Source: Firmicutes bacterium UBA5301
GTDB lineage: Bacteria > Bacillota > UBA5301
Reading direction: 5' to 3'
NCBI GenBank assembly: GCA_002408345.1
Contig: DHRX01000181.1
Span: forward strand, 1 to 14,709
DNA: 14,709 nt
The notes under the pieces are model-generated. The model was not told where the DNA came from. It did not search any database and worked only from the letters and a program-made list of their open reading frames with translations. The position numbers and the translations under genes were made by a program. This document shows positions 1 through 6,691 of the stretch, one piece after another. Numbering within the stretch: the first letter of the stretch is position 1; each line of letters opens with the position of its first letter.

Positions 1-2
1 TT

Positions 3-584
3 GCTATTGAACTTAGGAGCGAAACAACCGCCAATTACGAAACTAACCTAGAAATACCCCGAATTAGCCATCTAGGCAATAGGGATATTCAGAATAAAAT
101 TAACGCCGTCTTCTCTACAGATATTATAGACTTTGCCCAAAACTTAACCACTGAAGCTGCAGAGTATGCCCAAGATGTAGCCGTCCAGGGGTGGGAACTG
201 CGCCCCTATCAGATACTAACCCAGGTACAAACCAATCAAATTACAACTGAGTTTATTAGTATTTCGGTACTTTATTATCAGTATACCGGTGGAGCCCATG
301 GTTTTACCGAAAAGAGAAGCTACAATTTTAACTTACAGACCGGGAAAGAAATTAAATTAGCTGATTTATTCCCGGAAGGAACTGATTACCAAACCCTAAT
401 CAATCAGGAAATTCAAGAACAACTGGTAAAACGAGAAGGCCTTGAGTTTGTACCGATTACCGAAGACCAACCGTTTTACTTAAAAGAGGGCCAATTAGTC
501 GTTTATTACGGCCTCTATGAAATTGGGCCATACGTAGCCGGAATCCCTGAGTTCATCATAACAGAAGCCCGTTTAAAAATCTGA
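3..584 (+). CDS. RsiV/DUF3298-family protein, C-terminal part
   Basis: The frame is open from the left window edge to TGA at 582-584 and has no start, so 193 C-terminal residues are visible. The GGAHG motif near visible residues 96-100 is typical of the DUF3298 domain. So is the ending 'LVVYYGLYEIGPYVAG' at about residues 165-180, followed by a conserved PEF. DUF3298, often preceded by DUF4163, is found in the extracytoplasmic part of the anti-sigma factor RsiV and in secreted proteins such as the deacetylase PdaC. The N-terminus, including any signal peptide, membrane anchor or copper-amine-oxidase-like domain, lies outside the window, so RsiV proper cannot be told from a plain secreted DUF3298 protein. 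The family call is firm; the role is inferred. The stop codon sits inside the hairpin that follows. Confidence 0.82.
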   Translation, partial: AIELRSETTANYETNLEIPRISHLGNRDIQNKINAVFSTDIIDFAQNLTTEAAEYAQDVAVQGWELRPYQILTQVQTNQITTEFISISVLYYQYTGGAHGFTEKRSYNFNLQTGKEIKLADLFPEGTDYQTLINQEIQEQLVKREGLEFVPITEDQPFYLKEGQLVVYYGLYEIGPYVAGIPEFIITEARLKI

Positions 585-595
585 CGGGCTTCTGT
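561..595. terminator. Perfect 12-bp inverted repeat between convergent genes
   Basis: ACAGAAGCCCGT at 561-572 is exactly repeated in inverse at 584-595, with an 11-nt A/T-rich loop that contains the start of the upstream stop codon. It lies between the ends of two convergent genes. Neither side carries a good U-tract, so it may be a weak bidirectional terminator or a 3'-end stabilising hairpin. Confidence 0.6.
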
Positions 596-608
596 CTGCC
601 TACTTTAA

Positions 609-1040
609 TTATCTGAATTGTGGATGAATAGTTCCAATCTCGTTAACCTGTTCACCTAATACCGATCCTTGAAGAATAACTGGCCCAATCCTTTCTCCAT
701 TTAACCCTGGACGAACAGATGCATTTATTGGTGGTAACGTCCCACCAAAATCAAGGATAAATATCCCGGCCCAAACTGAAAGATCAGGGGTTGGTTCCAG
801 GATAAAACTGGCCAATTCTTCAGCCACTTCATTAGGTATTGTTAACGTAGCTATATACGAATTAAAGGGTCCAAAAGTATCTGGATCCGGCAAGTTAATG
901 CCAACAACTGTTACCCGTTGGAGCGGTGGCTCAAAATCAGGGATCTCAAAGATAGAAGCCCCAGCAATAAACAGGTCTGTTCCAGGTCCGACTGCAGTTA
1001 ACGGTTGGGTTATCGTAAAAGAGTGTTGTTTTATCTGCAT
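609..1040 (-). CDS. Hypothetical protein, 143 aa, beta-rich
   Basis: The family is not recognised. ATG at 1040 is preceded by a strong AAAGGGGGTG ribosome binding site about 6-9 nt upstream, which supports a real gene. The protein has no cysteine, signal peptide or obvious membrane helix. It is rich in V, I, P and T in alternating patterns, such as 'VTVVGINLPDPDTFGPF' near residues 43-59, which suggests a beta-sandwich. It resembles in general character the other beta-rich hypothetical protein here (9030-9584), but I see no convincing alignment. It converges with the RsiV-like gene across a 12-bp hairpin and is divergent from the cold-shock gene. Its function is unknown. A spore-surface or extracellular structural role is possible but only a guess. 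Confidence 0.7.
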   Translation of the reverse strand: MQIKQHSFTITQPLTAVGPGTDLFIAGASIFEIPDFEPPLQRVTVVGINLPDPDTFGPFNSYIATLTIPNEVAEELASFILEPTPDLSVWAGIFILDFGGTLPPINASVRPGLNGERIGPVILQGSVLGEQVNEIGTIHPQFR

Positions 1041-1164
1041 AGGTGCACCCCCTTTTATAGTTCACCTTATCTTACGACTAAACCTAAACAAGTGTGACAA
1101 GCAGTAACCAGATAAAAGAGAATGGGTAAGCGTAACATGGGGAATATTATGGTTGTCAAAGCGA

Positions 1165-1194
1165 CAATTTTCAACCTCTGGAGGAATGAAATTG
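1165..1194 (+). promoter_or_regulatory. Hairpin enclosing the RBS and start of the cold-shock gene
   Basis: Positions 1165-1177 can pair with 1182-1194. There are seven outer pairs (one G-U), a 3x3 internal loop, then CCU/AGG closed by a CUGG loop. The 3' arm contains the core of the GGAGG ribosome binding site (1180-1184) and both candidate start codons (ATG 1186, TTG 1192). The fold comes from pairing by eye; thermal switching is inferred. Confidence 0.4.
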
Positions 1195-1392
1195 AAAGGC
1201 AAAGTTAAATGGTTTAATCCAGAAAAAGGATACGGCTTTATTGAAACCGAGGAAGGGAATGACGTATTTGTTCATTTCTCGGCCATTCAAGGCGAGGGAT
1301 TCAAAACAATGGAGGAAGGCCAGTCAGTTCAATTTGAAATTGTACAAGGTGAAAAGGGGCCACAAGCTTCCAATGTGGTAATTTTAAAATAA
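1192..1392 (+). CDS. csp: Cold-shock protein (CspA family)
   Basis: A small single-domain OB-fold RNA/ssDNA chaperone that melts mRNA structure, made in cold or during growth transitions. It carries RNP1 (KGYGFIE, residues 12-18) and RNP2 (VFVHF, residues 25-29), plus the usual N-terminal KVKWFN and C-terminal SNV. I chose TTG at 1192 because GGAGG at 1180-1184 sits 7 nt upstream and the resulting 66 aa and 'KGKVKWFN' start match the family. ATG at 1186 adds two residues but is only 1 nt from GGAGG; a further upstream TTG at 1153 would add 13 residues unlike the family. The gene is followed directly by a strong bidirectional terminator, so it is monocistronic. A hairpin overlaps its ribosome binding site. 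Confidence 0.95.
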   Translation: MKGKVKWFNPEKGYGFIETEEGNDVFVHFSAIQGEGFKTMEEGQSVQFEIVQGEKGPQASNVVILK

Positions 1393-1402
1393 GCTAGTGT
1401 CA

Positions 1403-1446
1403 AAAATAGAACCGCTTTACTACTAAGAATAAAGCGGTTCTATTTT
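1403..1446. terminator. Bidirectional intrinsic terminator, 17-bp stem
   Basis: 1403-1419 and 1430-1446 are perfect inverted repeats around a 10-nt loop. There is an A-run on the left and a TATTTT run on the right, so it can end both the cold-shock transcript (+) and the convergent minus-strand operon. The stop codon of the minus-strand gene (1423-1425) falls in the loop, so the last residues of that protein are encoded in the stem. Confidence 0.9.
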
Positions 1447-1794
1447 CTCGGCGATAACTTTAATCACGTAGTAATCTCGATTCTTCGAAAAAGATTCGTA
1501 CTCATCAAAAATCGGTGGCGAAATAATTTTATAAAATTTATTACTAGTTGTTCGAACTAGACAACCTTCACGAACCGGGATAGTTTTTGGAACTTCAACA
1601 AATCCAATTTCTTCGCCGGACGGTTCAATTAACCATAGCTTATAGATCCCCAATGTCTCTTCTAACACACTCAGGACCGTCTTGGCTTCTTTGCCCTCAC
1701 CGGTTGCCACCTTTACTAGAGGGTTATCTCTAATCTTCTTTTCTAAATCAAAAGGATTCACCGCTATCACACTCCTCTTTATGGAGTTATTCAT
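1423..1794 (-). CDS. Hypothetical protein, about 123 aa
   Basis: The family is not recognised. It is a charged soluble protein without cysteine or membrane segments. The start is uncertain. GTG at 1815 would use its own GGAGGAG ribosome binding site as codons, so ATG at 1794 (12 nt after that site) is preferred. GTG at 1764, with AGGAG 10 nt upstream, is an alternative that would begin 'VNPFDLEKKIRDNP'. The region around residues 50-70, with LWLIEPSGEEIGFVEVP, suggests a small beta-rich fold. It is the last gene of the metQ/Fe-S/helicase run, close behind the helicase gene (stop at 1830), and its stop lies within the terminator. Co-transcription with the helicase is likely, but a functional link is not shown. 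Confidence 0.65.
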   Translation of the reverse strand: MNNSIKRSVIAVNPFDLEKKIRDNPLVKVATGEGKEAKTVLSVLEETLGIYKLWLIEPSGEEIGFVEVPKTIPVREGCLVRTTSNKFYKIISPPIFDEYESFSKNRDYYVIKVIAEKIEPLYS

Positions 1795-1829
1795 AAAATG
1801 ATAAATCTCCTCCACCGCTTATTCCTGGG

Positions 1830-3761
1830 TCACTTTAAAAAACGGTTAACTTGGGATAGCTGGTCTGTTATGGGCGCATCTGGTGGAAATGAGCCTAAAA
1901 CGAAGTCGGCCCAGGGTCTCCCAGAGAACGGCTCTAAAACAGCAATTACCCCGCGATCACTTGCTGCGCGGATTAAACGACCACACCCTTGCTTTAAGCG
2001 TAGAGCCATCTCAGGATAATCAATGGTCAACTCTGGGTCTAACCCTTTCTCCACAGCAGTCTGGCGCTGAGCATCTAAAAGCGGATCTGATGGTGGAAAA
2101 GGTAGCTTCCAAATCACCAGTAAAGAAAGGGCCTCCCCGGGAATATCGATACCTTCCCAAAAACTAGTGCCCACAAGTACCGAAGTAACGTCATCTTTAA
2201 AAGTTTGCACCAAGTAACTACGATCAGCCTGGTCCTCCCAAAGCACTTGATATGCTAACGGTTCCTTGCCCAAGTACTCCCTGATTCGATGAACCTCGAC
2301 GATAGAATCGGTCAATACCAAAGCCCGGCCTTGAGAAAGTTGCAAAAGAGCAGCTAAGCTCTGCAGCGCTGCTTCAAACCAATCAGCAGCCGTTACTGCA
2401 GGCAAATCTGGTGGTAGGTAGACCAGTACCTGATTTTGGTAATCAAAGGGGCTTGGTACACTAGAAGTAGTTAACCGCGAATTCGTTGGCCGGTCTAGCC
2501 CTAAAGACGATGCCAAATAACTAAAATCCCCAGCATTGCTTAGAGTACCTGACGAAAAAATAACCGGAATCTGAATGTCAAACAAATACTTCCGGAAAAT
2601 TTTGCCGAGATCCTGAGGGATAATCCATAAGCTACGATCAGCCCGCTCAACCCAGGCTATAGTCTGCCTATCCTTCTGAGTAAAAAGGCTTAAACCCCGA
2701 TCAAACCCCTCTAAACGTTCGCCGTAAATCTCTAAATAGATATCGGGTAAGGACTGAGTATGCAAGGCTTGTTCTGTGACTAATTCGTGATAGAGAACCT
2801 GTAGTGCACGCCGCAGAGTAATAGCGGCAGCTTGCAACTCCGCCGATATTCGCACAGTAAGCCTGGTCGAGCGCTCATCATTAATCCAAGCATCCTCTAG
2901 AGTAGTTTGAAACCTGGTTAGAGCCTCTTCCGAAGCTAGTACAGCAGCTAGTAAAGCTGGACGGGCAGACTGTATTTTTTCTAATTGGAATAGGACATCC
3001 ATCAAGTCATCTAAAACCAGGTGTTGTCCGGCTGCTTTAGCCGCAGGTAACAAAATTTTGTGCCCTTCATCGAAAATAACCGCCGAGTAAAGAGGTAACA
3101 ACGGAAGCTTGCCAGCGGCAATTTGGTCCTGTCGCGTCCAGAGATCTTCGAAAAAAACAGTATGGTCACAGATTATAAAATCCTGAGCGCCTCGATAATG
3201 GGTCCTGGCCTTAATAAGTCGGCAATATCCCCGGGAATAACAAGTATCACAAGAAAGAAACTCATCCCAAGCTATTTGATTCCAGACCGAATCGGGCAAT
3301 TCGGGGATTTCCGTTCTCTCCCCTAGCCTAGTTGTCCTAGCCCATCCCAGTACTGATGTTAACTCCCCATCGTCCCGACCTACTAAACCATTTATCCGTT
3401 CCATCTTAACATTACAGAGATACTGGCTAGGATGCTTGGCTAGACGGGCATCAATATTGCGGTTTAGAATTTTAGATAATGTTGCGATGTCACCATTTGG
3501 TCCAACCAACTGTTCTTGGAGAGCTGCAGAAGCACAAGCAATGACAACAGGATGACTTGTTAGGCGAGCATGAGCCAACCCGCTTAGTAAATAGGCAAAA
3601 GTTTTACCGGTTCCCAACCCTGCTTCTGCCATATGCACTTTTTCCTGATTCATAGCGGTAGCTATTTGGAATGCTGTATAGACTTGCTCCTCTCGAATCT
3701 CATAGCCGTGTTGTGGTAGAAGATCATAAAAAACATCAGCAATCCAGTCTGTTTGTATCAC
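1830..3761 (-). CDS. dinG: DinG/XPD-family Fe-S DNA helicase
   Basis: An ATP-dependent 5'-3' superfamily-2 helicase of the DinG/YoaA type, which unwinds DNA and R-loop structures during repair. Walker A is AGLGTGKT (residues 47-54). Four cysteines fit the XPD-type 4Fe-4S domain: C116, then C171, C174 and C180 in a C-x2-C-x5-C pattern. Motif II reads DEGH (231-234) instead of DEAH. Motif III-like SSGTL is at 403-407, motif V GTSFWEGIDIPG at 531-542 and motif VI QGCGRLIR at 591-598. At 643 aa it is near E. coli DinG in size and lacks the N-terminal exonuclease domain of some Bacillus homologues. GTG at 3761 is preceded by AGGAG 5 nt upstream. It lies 19 nt behind the Fe-S protein gene, so it probably shares its transcript. 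Confidence 0.93.
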   Translation of the reverse strand: MIQTDWIADVFYDLLPQHGYEIREEQVYTAFQIATAMNQEKVHMAEAGLGTGKTFAYLLSGLAHARLTSHPVVIACASAALQEQLVGPNGDIATLSKILNRNIDARLAKHPSQYLCNVKMERINGLVGRDDGELTSVLGWARTTRLGERTEIPELPDSVWNQIAWDEFLSCDTCYSRGYCRLIKARTHYRGAQDFIICDHTVFFEDLWTRQDQIAAGKLPLLPLYSAVIFDEGHKILLPAAKAAGQHLVLDDLMDVLFQLEKIQSARPALLAAVLASEEALTRFQTTLEDAWINDERSTRLTVRISAELQAAAITLRRALQVLYHELVTEQALHTQSLPDIYLEIYGERLEGFDRGLSLFTQKDRQTIAWVERADRSLWIIPQDLGKIFRKYLFDIQIPVIFSSGTLSNAGDFSYLASSLGLDRPTNSRLTTSSVPSPFDYQNQVLVYLPPDLPAVTAADWFEAALQSLAALLQLSQGRALVLTDSIVEVHRIREYLGKEPLAYQVLWEDQADRSYLVQTFKDDVTSVLVGTSFWEGIDIPGEALSLLVIWKLPFPPSDPLLDAQRQTAVEKGLDPELTIDYPEMALRLKQGCGRLIRAASDRGVIAVLEPFSGRPWADFVLGSFPPDAPITDQLSQVNRFLK

Positions 3762-3780
3762 ACTAACACTCCTAATATTC

Positions 3781-4581
3781 TTACTCTAGGTTAATCGCCT
3801 GTACTGGACAAACCGATGCACAAAGGCCACAACCAAAACAATTCTTGCTGTTGAAATGGGGAACCCGTTGACTCTGATCATATTCTAATGCTCCAAACTG
3901 ACAGTAATGGCTACAAGCTCCACAACCTATACAAGCAAACAAATCTAGAACTGCCCGAGTTTCTCCTTTATGTAGTACTTGTAAGCCATACCTTAGGTTG
4001 GCAAGCATAGCCCGGCATTCAAGAGGGGAGCAATTGCATAATCCGCCAATAAAAGGGGTTTTAAAAGTCCAAATAGAGTGAACAAGCCCCGCCTTGTTAA
4101 AAGTCTCAACCAGGCTAAGCGCTTGCTCCGGGGTAAGTACTTCGAGGCCTACGGCATTAGGTCCTTGCCAGTAGCTAGCATCAACTAAGCCTACCGCCCC
4201 TAAACTCCCGGGCTGCAAGGAAAACCCAAAACAGTAACGCTTCTCTTTCCCAAGGGAGATCCGGCGGCAGACACAAGGTAGTCGAACCACTGACCCCACT
4301 AACTTCAATATTTTCCGTACCTCTTGGATATTGACTACCTGTCCGTAATGGTCTCGTGCCATACGGTTTTGTATCAACTTCTTAATCAAACCGCTAAAAG
4401 GCGAAGGGATCAGCCGCAACTTTTCTAGCGGCTCCCTCCGCCCCACTAAACGAGCCTGACCAGCAAAAAATCCCTGGATATAATCGACTCTGCTCAGATC
4501 GGCCAACAACTCGGCACTATAGTTCTTGGCCTGTAGAAACCATTTTTTCCCTTCGCCGTGTTTAATACAATTATCGCACAT
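3781..4581 (-). CDS. Cysteine-rich 4Fe-4S ferredoxin-type protein
   Basis: The C-terminus holds two 4Fe-4S motifs: C217, C220, C223, C227 and then C248, C251, C254, C258-P, a bacterial dicluster ferredoxin module. The first ~210 residues are not a known enzyme domain to me but hold more cysteines in suggestive clusters: CDNC at 2-5, CVC at 103-105, C117, and CNC...C at 182, 184 and 189. They may bind a further metal or cluster. There is no signal peptide or membrane helix, so it is probably a cytoplasmic electron-transfer or Fe-S enzyme subunit. ATG at 4581 has no clear ribosome binding site, which may mean coupling to metQ 34 nt upstream. It is followed 19 nt later by the helicase, which also needs an Fe-S cluster. 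The partner and substrate are unknown. Confidence 0.88.
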   Translation of the reverse strand: MCDNCIKHGEGKKWFLQAKNYSAELLADLSRVDYIQGFFAGQARLVGRREPLEKLRLIPSPFSGLIKKLIQNRMARDHYGQVVNIQEVRKILKLVGSVVRLPCVCRRISLGKEKRYCFGFSLQPGSLGAVGLVDASYWQGPNAVGLEVLTPEQALSLVETFNKAGLVHSIWTFKTPFIGGLCNCSPLECRAMLANLRYGLQVLHKGETRAVLDLFACIGCGACSHYCQFGALEYDQSQRVPHFNSKNCFGCGLCASVCPVQAINLE

Positions 4582-4615
4582 AGGTACTGCTAGTTTTAAC
4601 CCAAACCGATATACC

Positions 4616-5428
4616 CTAGTACTGAATTTCTCCTATTTCAAAACCTGGAATAAGTGAGCCTTTATATTTTTCATTAACAAACTCAACGACCTGCTGTGAG
4701 TGATAAGCTTTGACCAATTCCTGAAGTAATAGCCTATTCTCTTCACCTTTACGAATTGCTAAAATGTTAACATAAGGTGAATCAGCCCCTTCTAAATAAA
4801 TTGAATCCTTAACCGGATTCAAACCAGCTTCAACCGCGTAATTGGTGTTAATCGCAGCGGCATCAACATCTTCTAACGCTCTAGGCAGCTGGGCTGCATC
4901 CAACTCTTTAATAATTAAATTCTTGGGATTGTCAATTATATCAAAAACTGTAGCCTGAATACCTAACCCTGGTCTTAACTTAATTAACCCAGCCTTCTCC
5001 AATAAAACTAAAACTCGACCACCATTTGTTGGGTCATTAGGTATAGCGATTACACTTCGTTGACGAAGATCGGCTAATGTCGTAACCCGTCGTGAGTAAA
5101 TTCCGATTGGAAAATTGATAGTTGGAGCCAGTTTAACTAAATCTAGCTTGCGGTCAGCCGCAAACTGAATCAGATAAGGCTCATGTTGAAAGCTATTAAC
5201 ATCAATGTCACCTTGAGCAAGGGCAATATTTGGGGCTACATAATCCTGGAAGGGAATGAGGACAACTTTTATTCCCCGTTGGGCCAGGATATCTCGGACA
5301 ATCTCCATAATCTCTTCGTGGGGTCCCGGCGTCACCCCAACTTTAAGAGTCTGCTGAGCTGAAGCTAGGCAGCCCATACTAAATAACACCGCCAAAAATA
5401 TAGCCGTTACTAATATCCCTTTTTTCAC
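4616..5428 (-). CDS. metQ: Methionine ABC transporter substrate-binding protein MetQ (NlpA family)
   Basis: Exported binding protein that delivers methionine to the MetNI transporter. The mature part shows family hallmarks: KVGVTPGPHEEI after the signal peptide, DVNSFQHEPYL, and AIPNDPTNGGRVL. The 270-aa length is normal. GTG at 5428 is chosen because AGGAGG lies 8 nt upstream and leads into a clean KKG-plus-hydrophobic signal. An upstream TTG (5452) would make the ribosome binding site part of the coding sequence. The cysteine at 20 is in a poor lipobox (FSMGC), while an ALA-type site ASA (22-24) before QQ would suit signal peptidase I, so anchoring is uncertain. A SAM-I riboswitch and terminator precede it, which fits repression when SAM is plentiful. 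No metN or metI lies in the window. Confidence 0.95.
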   Translation of the reverse strand: MKKGILVTAIFLAVLFSMGCLASAQQTLKVGVTPGPHEEIMEIVRDILAQRGIKVVLIPFQDYVAPNIALAQGDIDVNSFQHEPYLIQFAADRKLDLVKLAPTINFPIGIYSRRVTTLADLRQRSVIAIPNDPTNGGRVLVLLEKAGLIKLRPGLGIQATVFDIIDNPKNLIIKELDAAQLPRALEDVDAAAINTNYAVEAGLNPVKDSIYLEGADSPYVNILAIRKGEENRLLLQELVKAYHSQQVVEFVNEKYKGSLIPGFEIGEIQY

Positions 5429-5464
5429 TAAAACTACCTCCTCAATAAACAAAATTTAGTTAGT

Positions 5465-5494
5465 AAAAAACCTTCCTTATCATTAAAGGAAGGT
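5465..5494 (-). terminator. Riboswitch-controlled intrinsic terminator
   Basis: In the minus-strand RNA, ACCTTCCTT and AAGGAAGGT form a stem around a 7-nt loop, followed by a run of six T. It sits between the SAM-I aptamer and metQ, where the expression platform of an S-box should be. By family precedent, SAM binding favours this terminator. The alternative antiterminator, probably using the GGAGGG stretch just after the aptamer against CCTTCC, is inferred. Confidence 0.9.
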
Positions 5495-5515
5495 CAGCGT
5501 TTCCCGTTTTCCCTC

Positions 5516-5625
5516 CTCTCATCTGCCGGAGCATCTTCTACTCCGTAGGAATTAGCACCAATCAGAAGTTTTCTGACGGTTGCTGGGTTTCATTGGGCCA
5601 GTCCCTCCACCACTCTGGATAAGAG
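5516..5625 (-). promoter_or_regulatory. SAM-I (S-box) riboswitch aptamer
   Basis: The minus-strand RNA shows the S-box consensus in order: P1 5' strand CTCTTATC, then AGAGTGGTGGAGGGA, GGCCC, TGAAACCCAGCAACC, a variable P3 hairpin, GGTGCTAATTCC, the P4 region, and P1 3' strand GATGAGAG (8 bp with CTCTTATC). It lies in the leader of metQ, a known target class. It binds S-adenosylmethionine and turns expression off when SAM is abundant. Confidence 0.97.
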
Positions 5626-5655
5626 CAAAACAACAAAGTAAATTAAATTTTAATT

Positions 5656-5685
5656 AGTTTATCATGAATTTTCTAGTTATGTCAA
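5656..5685 (-). promoter_or_regulatory. Promoter of the SAM-riboswitch/metQ leader
   Basis: On the minus strand, TTGACA (5685-5680) matches the -35 consensus exactly, followed after 18 nt by TAAACT (5661-5656). Initiation near 5649 would put the riboswitch about 25 nt into the transcript. Confidence 0.6.
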
Positions 5686-5706
5686 CAACAGTAAGTATGG
5701 TATACT
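5679..5706 (+). promoter_or_regulatory. Extended -10 promoter of the nitronate monooxygenase gene
   Basis: TATACT at 5701-5706 is preceded by TGG, giving an extended -10 (TGnTATACT). A weak -35, ATGTCA at 5679-5684, overlaps the -35 of the divergent metQ-leader promoter. The short inverted repeat GGTAT...ATACC (5699-5717) spans the -10 and the start region. Confidence 0.55.
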
Positions 5707-5734
5707 GGGGACATACCGTTTAGGGGGGATTATA

Positions 5735-6691
5735 ATGATACCGCAATTGAAAATTGCCCATATGCACCCAAGGCTTCCTATTATTCAAGGCGGAATGGCC
5801 TACAGCGTTTCTACCGGTAAACTAGCCGCGGCAGTTGCTAATGCCGGCGGAATCGGTACCATTGCTGGTACTGGGCTTACCCTCCAAGAACTTTCCACAG
5901 AAATCCAAAAGGCACGTACGCTTATTAAAGGTACTGGCTATATTGGGGTCAATGTCCTTTTTGCCGTTAAACAGTTTGCTGAATTAGTTTTAAAAGCAAT
6001 GCAAGAAAAAGTAGACTTTATTGTTTCTGGAGCAGGTTTTTCCCGCGATATGTTTGCTTGGAGTCAGGAATATGGGATCCCGGTTATCGCCATTGTCTCT
6101 TCGGCTCGCTTAGCCAAACTAGCTGAAAAACTAGGTGCAGCAGCAATTGTTGCCGAAGGTAAGGAAGCCGGCGGTCATTTAGGGACAGATCGTCCTCTTA
6201 AAGAAATTTTGCCCGAAGTAGTTGCTGCTGTAGATATTCCTGTTATTGCTGCTGGCGGGCTGACTACTGGCAAGGATATTGCTGAGATGATTAAACTCGG
6301 AGCATCTGGAGCCCAGTTAGCAACTAGATTTGTCGCCAGCGAAGAGTGTGAAGCTCATCCAAAATTCAAACAGATGTTTCTGGCCGCAGAACAAGATGAC
6401 GTTACTTTAATTAATAGTCCTGTGGGCTTGCCTGGTCGAGCCCTACGCAACCGGTTTACTCAGCTTATTAGCCAAGGAGCTGCCCCCATTAAAAAGTGTG
6501 AGCAATGCCTCAAACGTTGTAACCACACCTTTTGCATTTCTGATGCTCTCAAAAAATCAGTATCTGGAGATACCGACAATGGCTTAGTTTTCGCAGGGGA
6601 AAGCGTTAATAAGATTAAAGAAATTTTACCGGTCCGTGAAATTATGGACCGTTTAGCACTAGACTTGGACGCGTGTCTACAATCTCCTTAA
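5735..6691 (+). CDS. FMN-dependent nitronate monooxygenase-type (2-nitropropane dioxygenase/FabK-like) enzyme
   Basis: TIM-barrel flavoenzyme of the nitronate monooxygenase family. Evidence: the N-terminal PIIQGGMA (15-22), FMN-phosphate loop AAGGLTTG (172-179), GASGAQLATRF (189-199), and EAGGH with H148 in the position of the catalytic histidine. A C-terminal cysteine cluster, C255, C258, C262 and C267, is common in clostridial members; its role is unknown to me. Members oxidise nitronates or act as enoyl-ACP reductases (FabK), and the sequence alone does not decide which. ATG at 5735 has an AGGGGGG ribosome binding site 6 nt upstream. The gene is alone on the + strand, with its own promoter divergent from metQ. 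Its last 50 bp overlap the end of the opposing gene, so the two transcripts are complementary there. Confidence 0.9.
   Translation: MIPQLKIAHMHPRLPIIQGGMAYSVSTGKLAAAVANAGGIGTIAGTGLTLQELSTEIQKARTLIKGTGYIGVNVLFAVKQFAELVLKAMQEKVDFIVSGAGFSRDMFAWSQEYGIPVIAIVSSARLAKLAEKLGAAAIVAEGKEAGGHLGTDRPLKEILPEVVAAVDIPVIAAGGLTTGKDIAEMIKLGASGAQLATRFVASEECEAHPKFKQMFLAAEQDDVTLINSPVGLPGRALRNRFTQLISQGAAPIKKCEQCLKRCNHTFCISDALKKSVSGDTDNGLVFAGESVNKIKEILPVREIMDRLALDLDACLQSP

Noticed and set aside
1798..2167. Plus-strand open frames opposite the helicase gene
   Set aside because: Antisense shadows of a gene with full helicase motifs; no ribosome binding site or domain.
3781..5428. A complete MetNIQ operon
   Set aside because: The genes after metQ encode Fe-S protein and helicase; no ABC ATPase (Walker A with LSGGQ) or permease is found.
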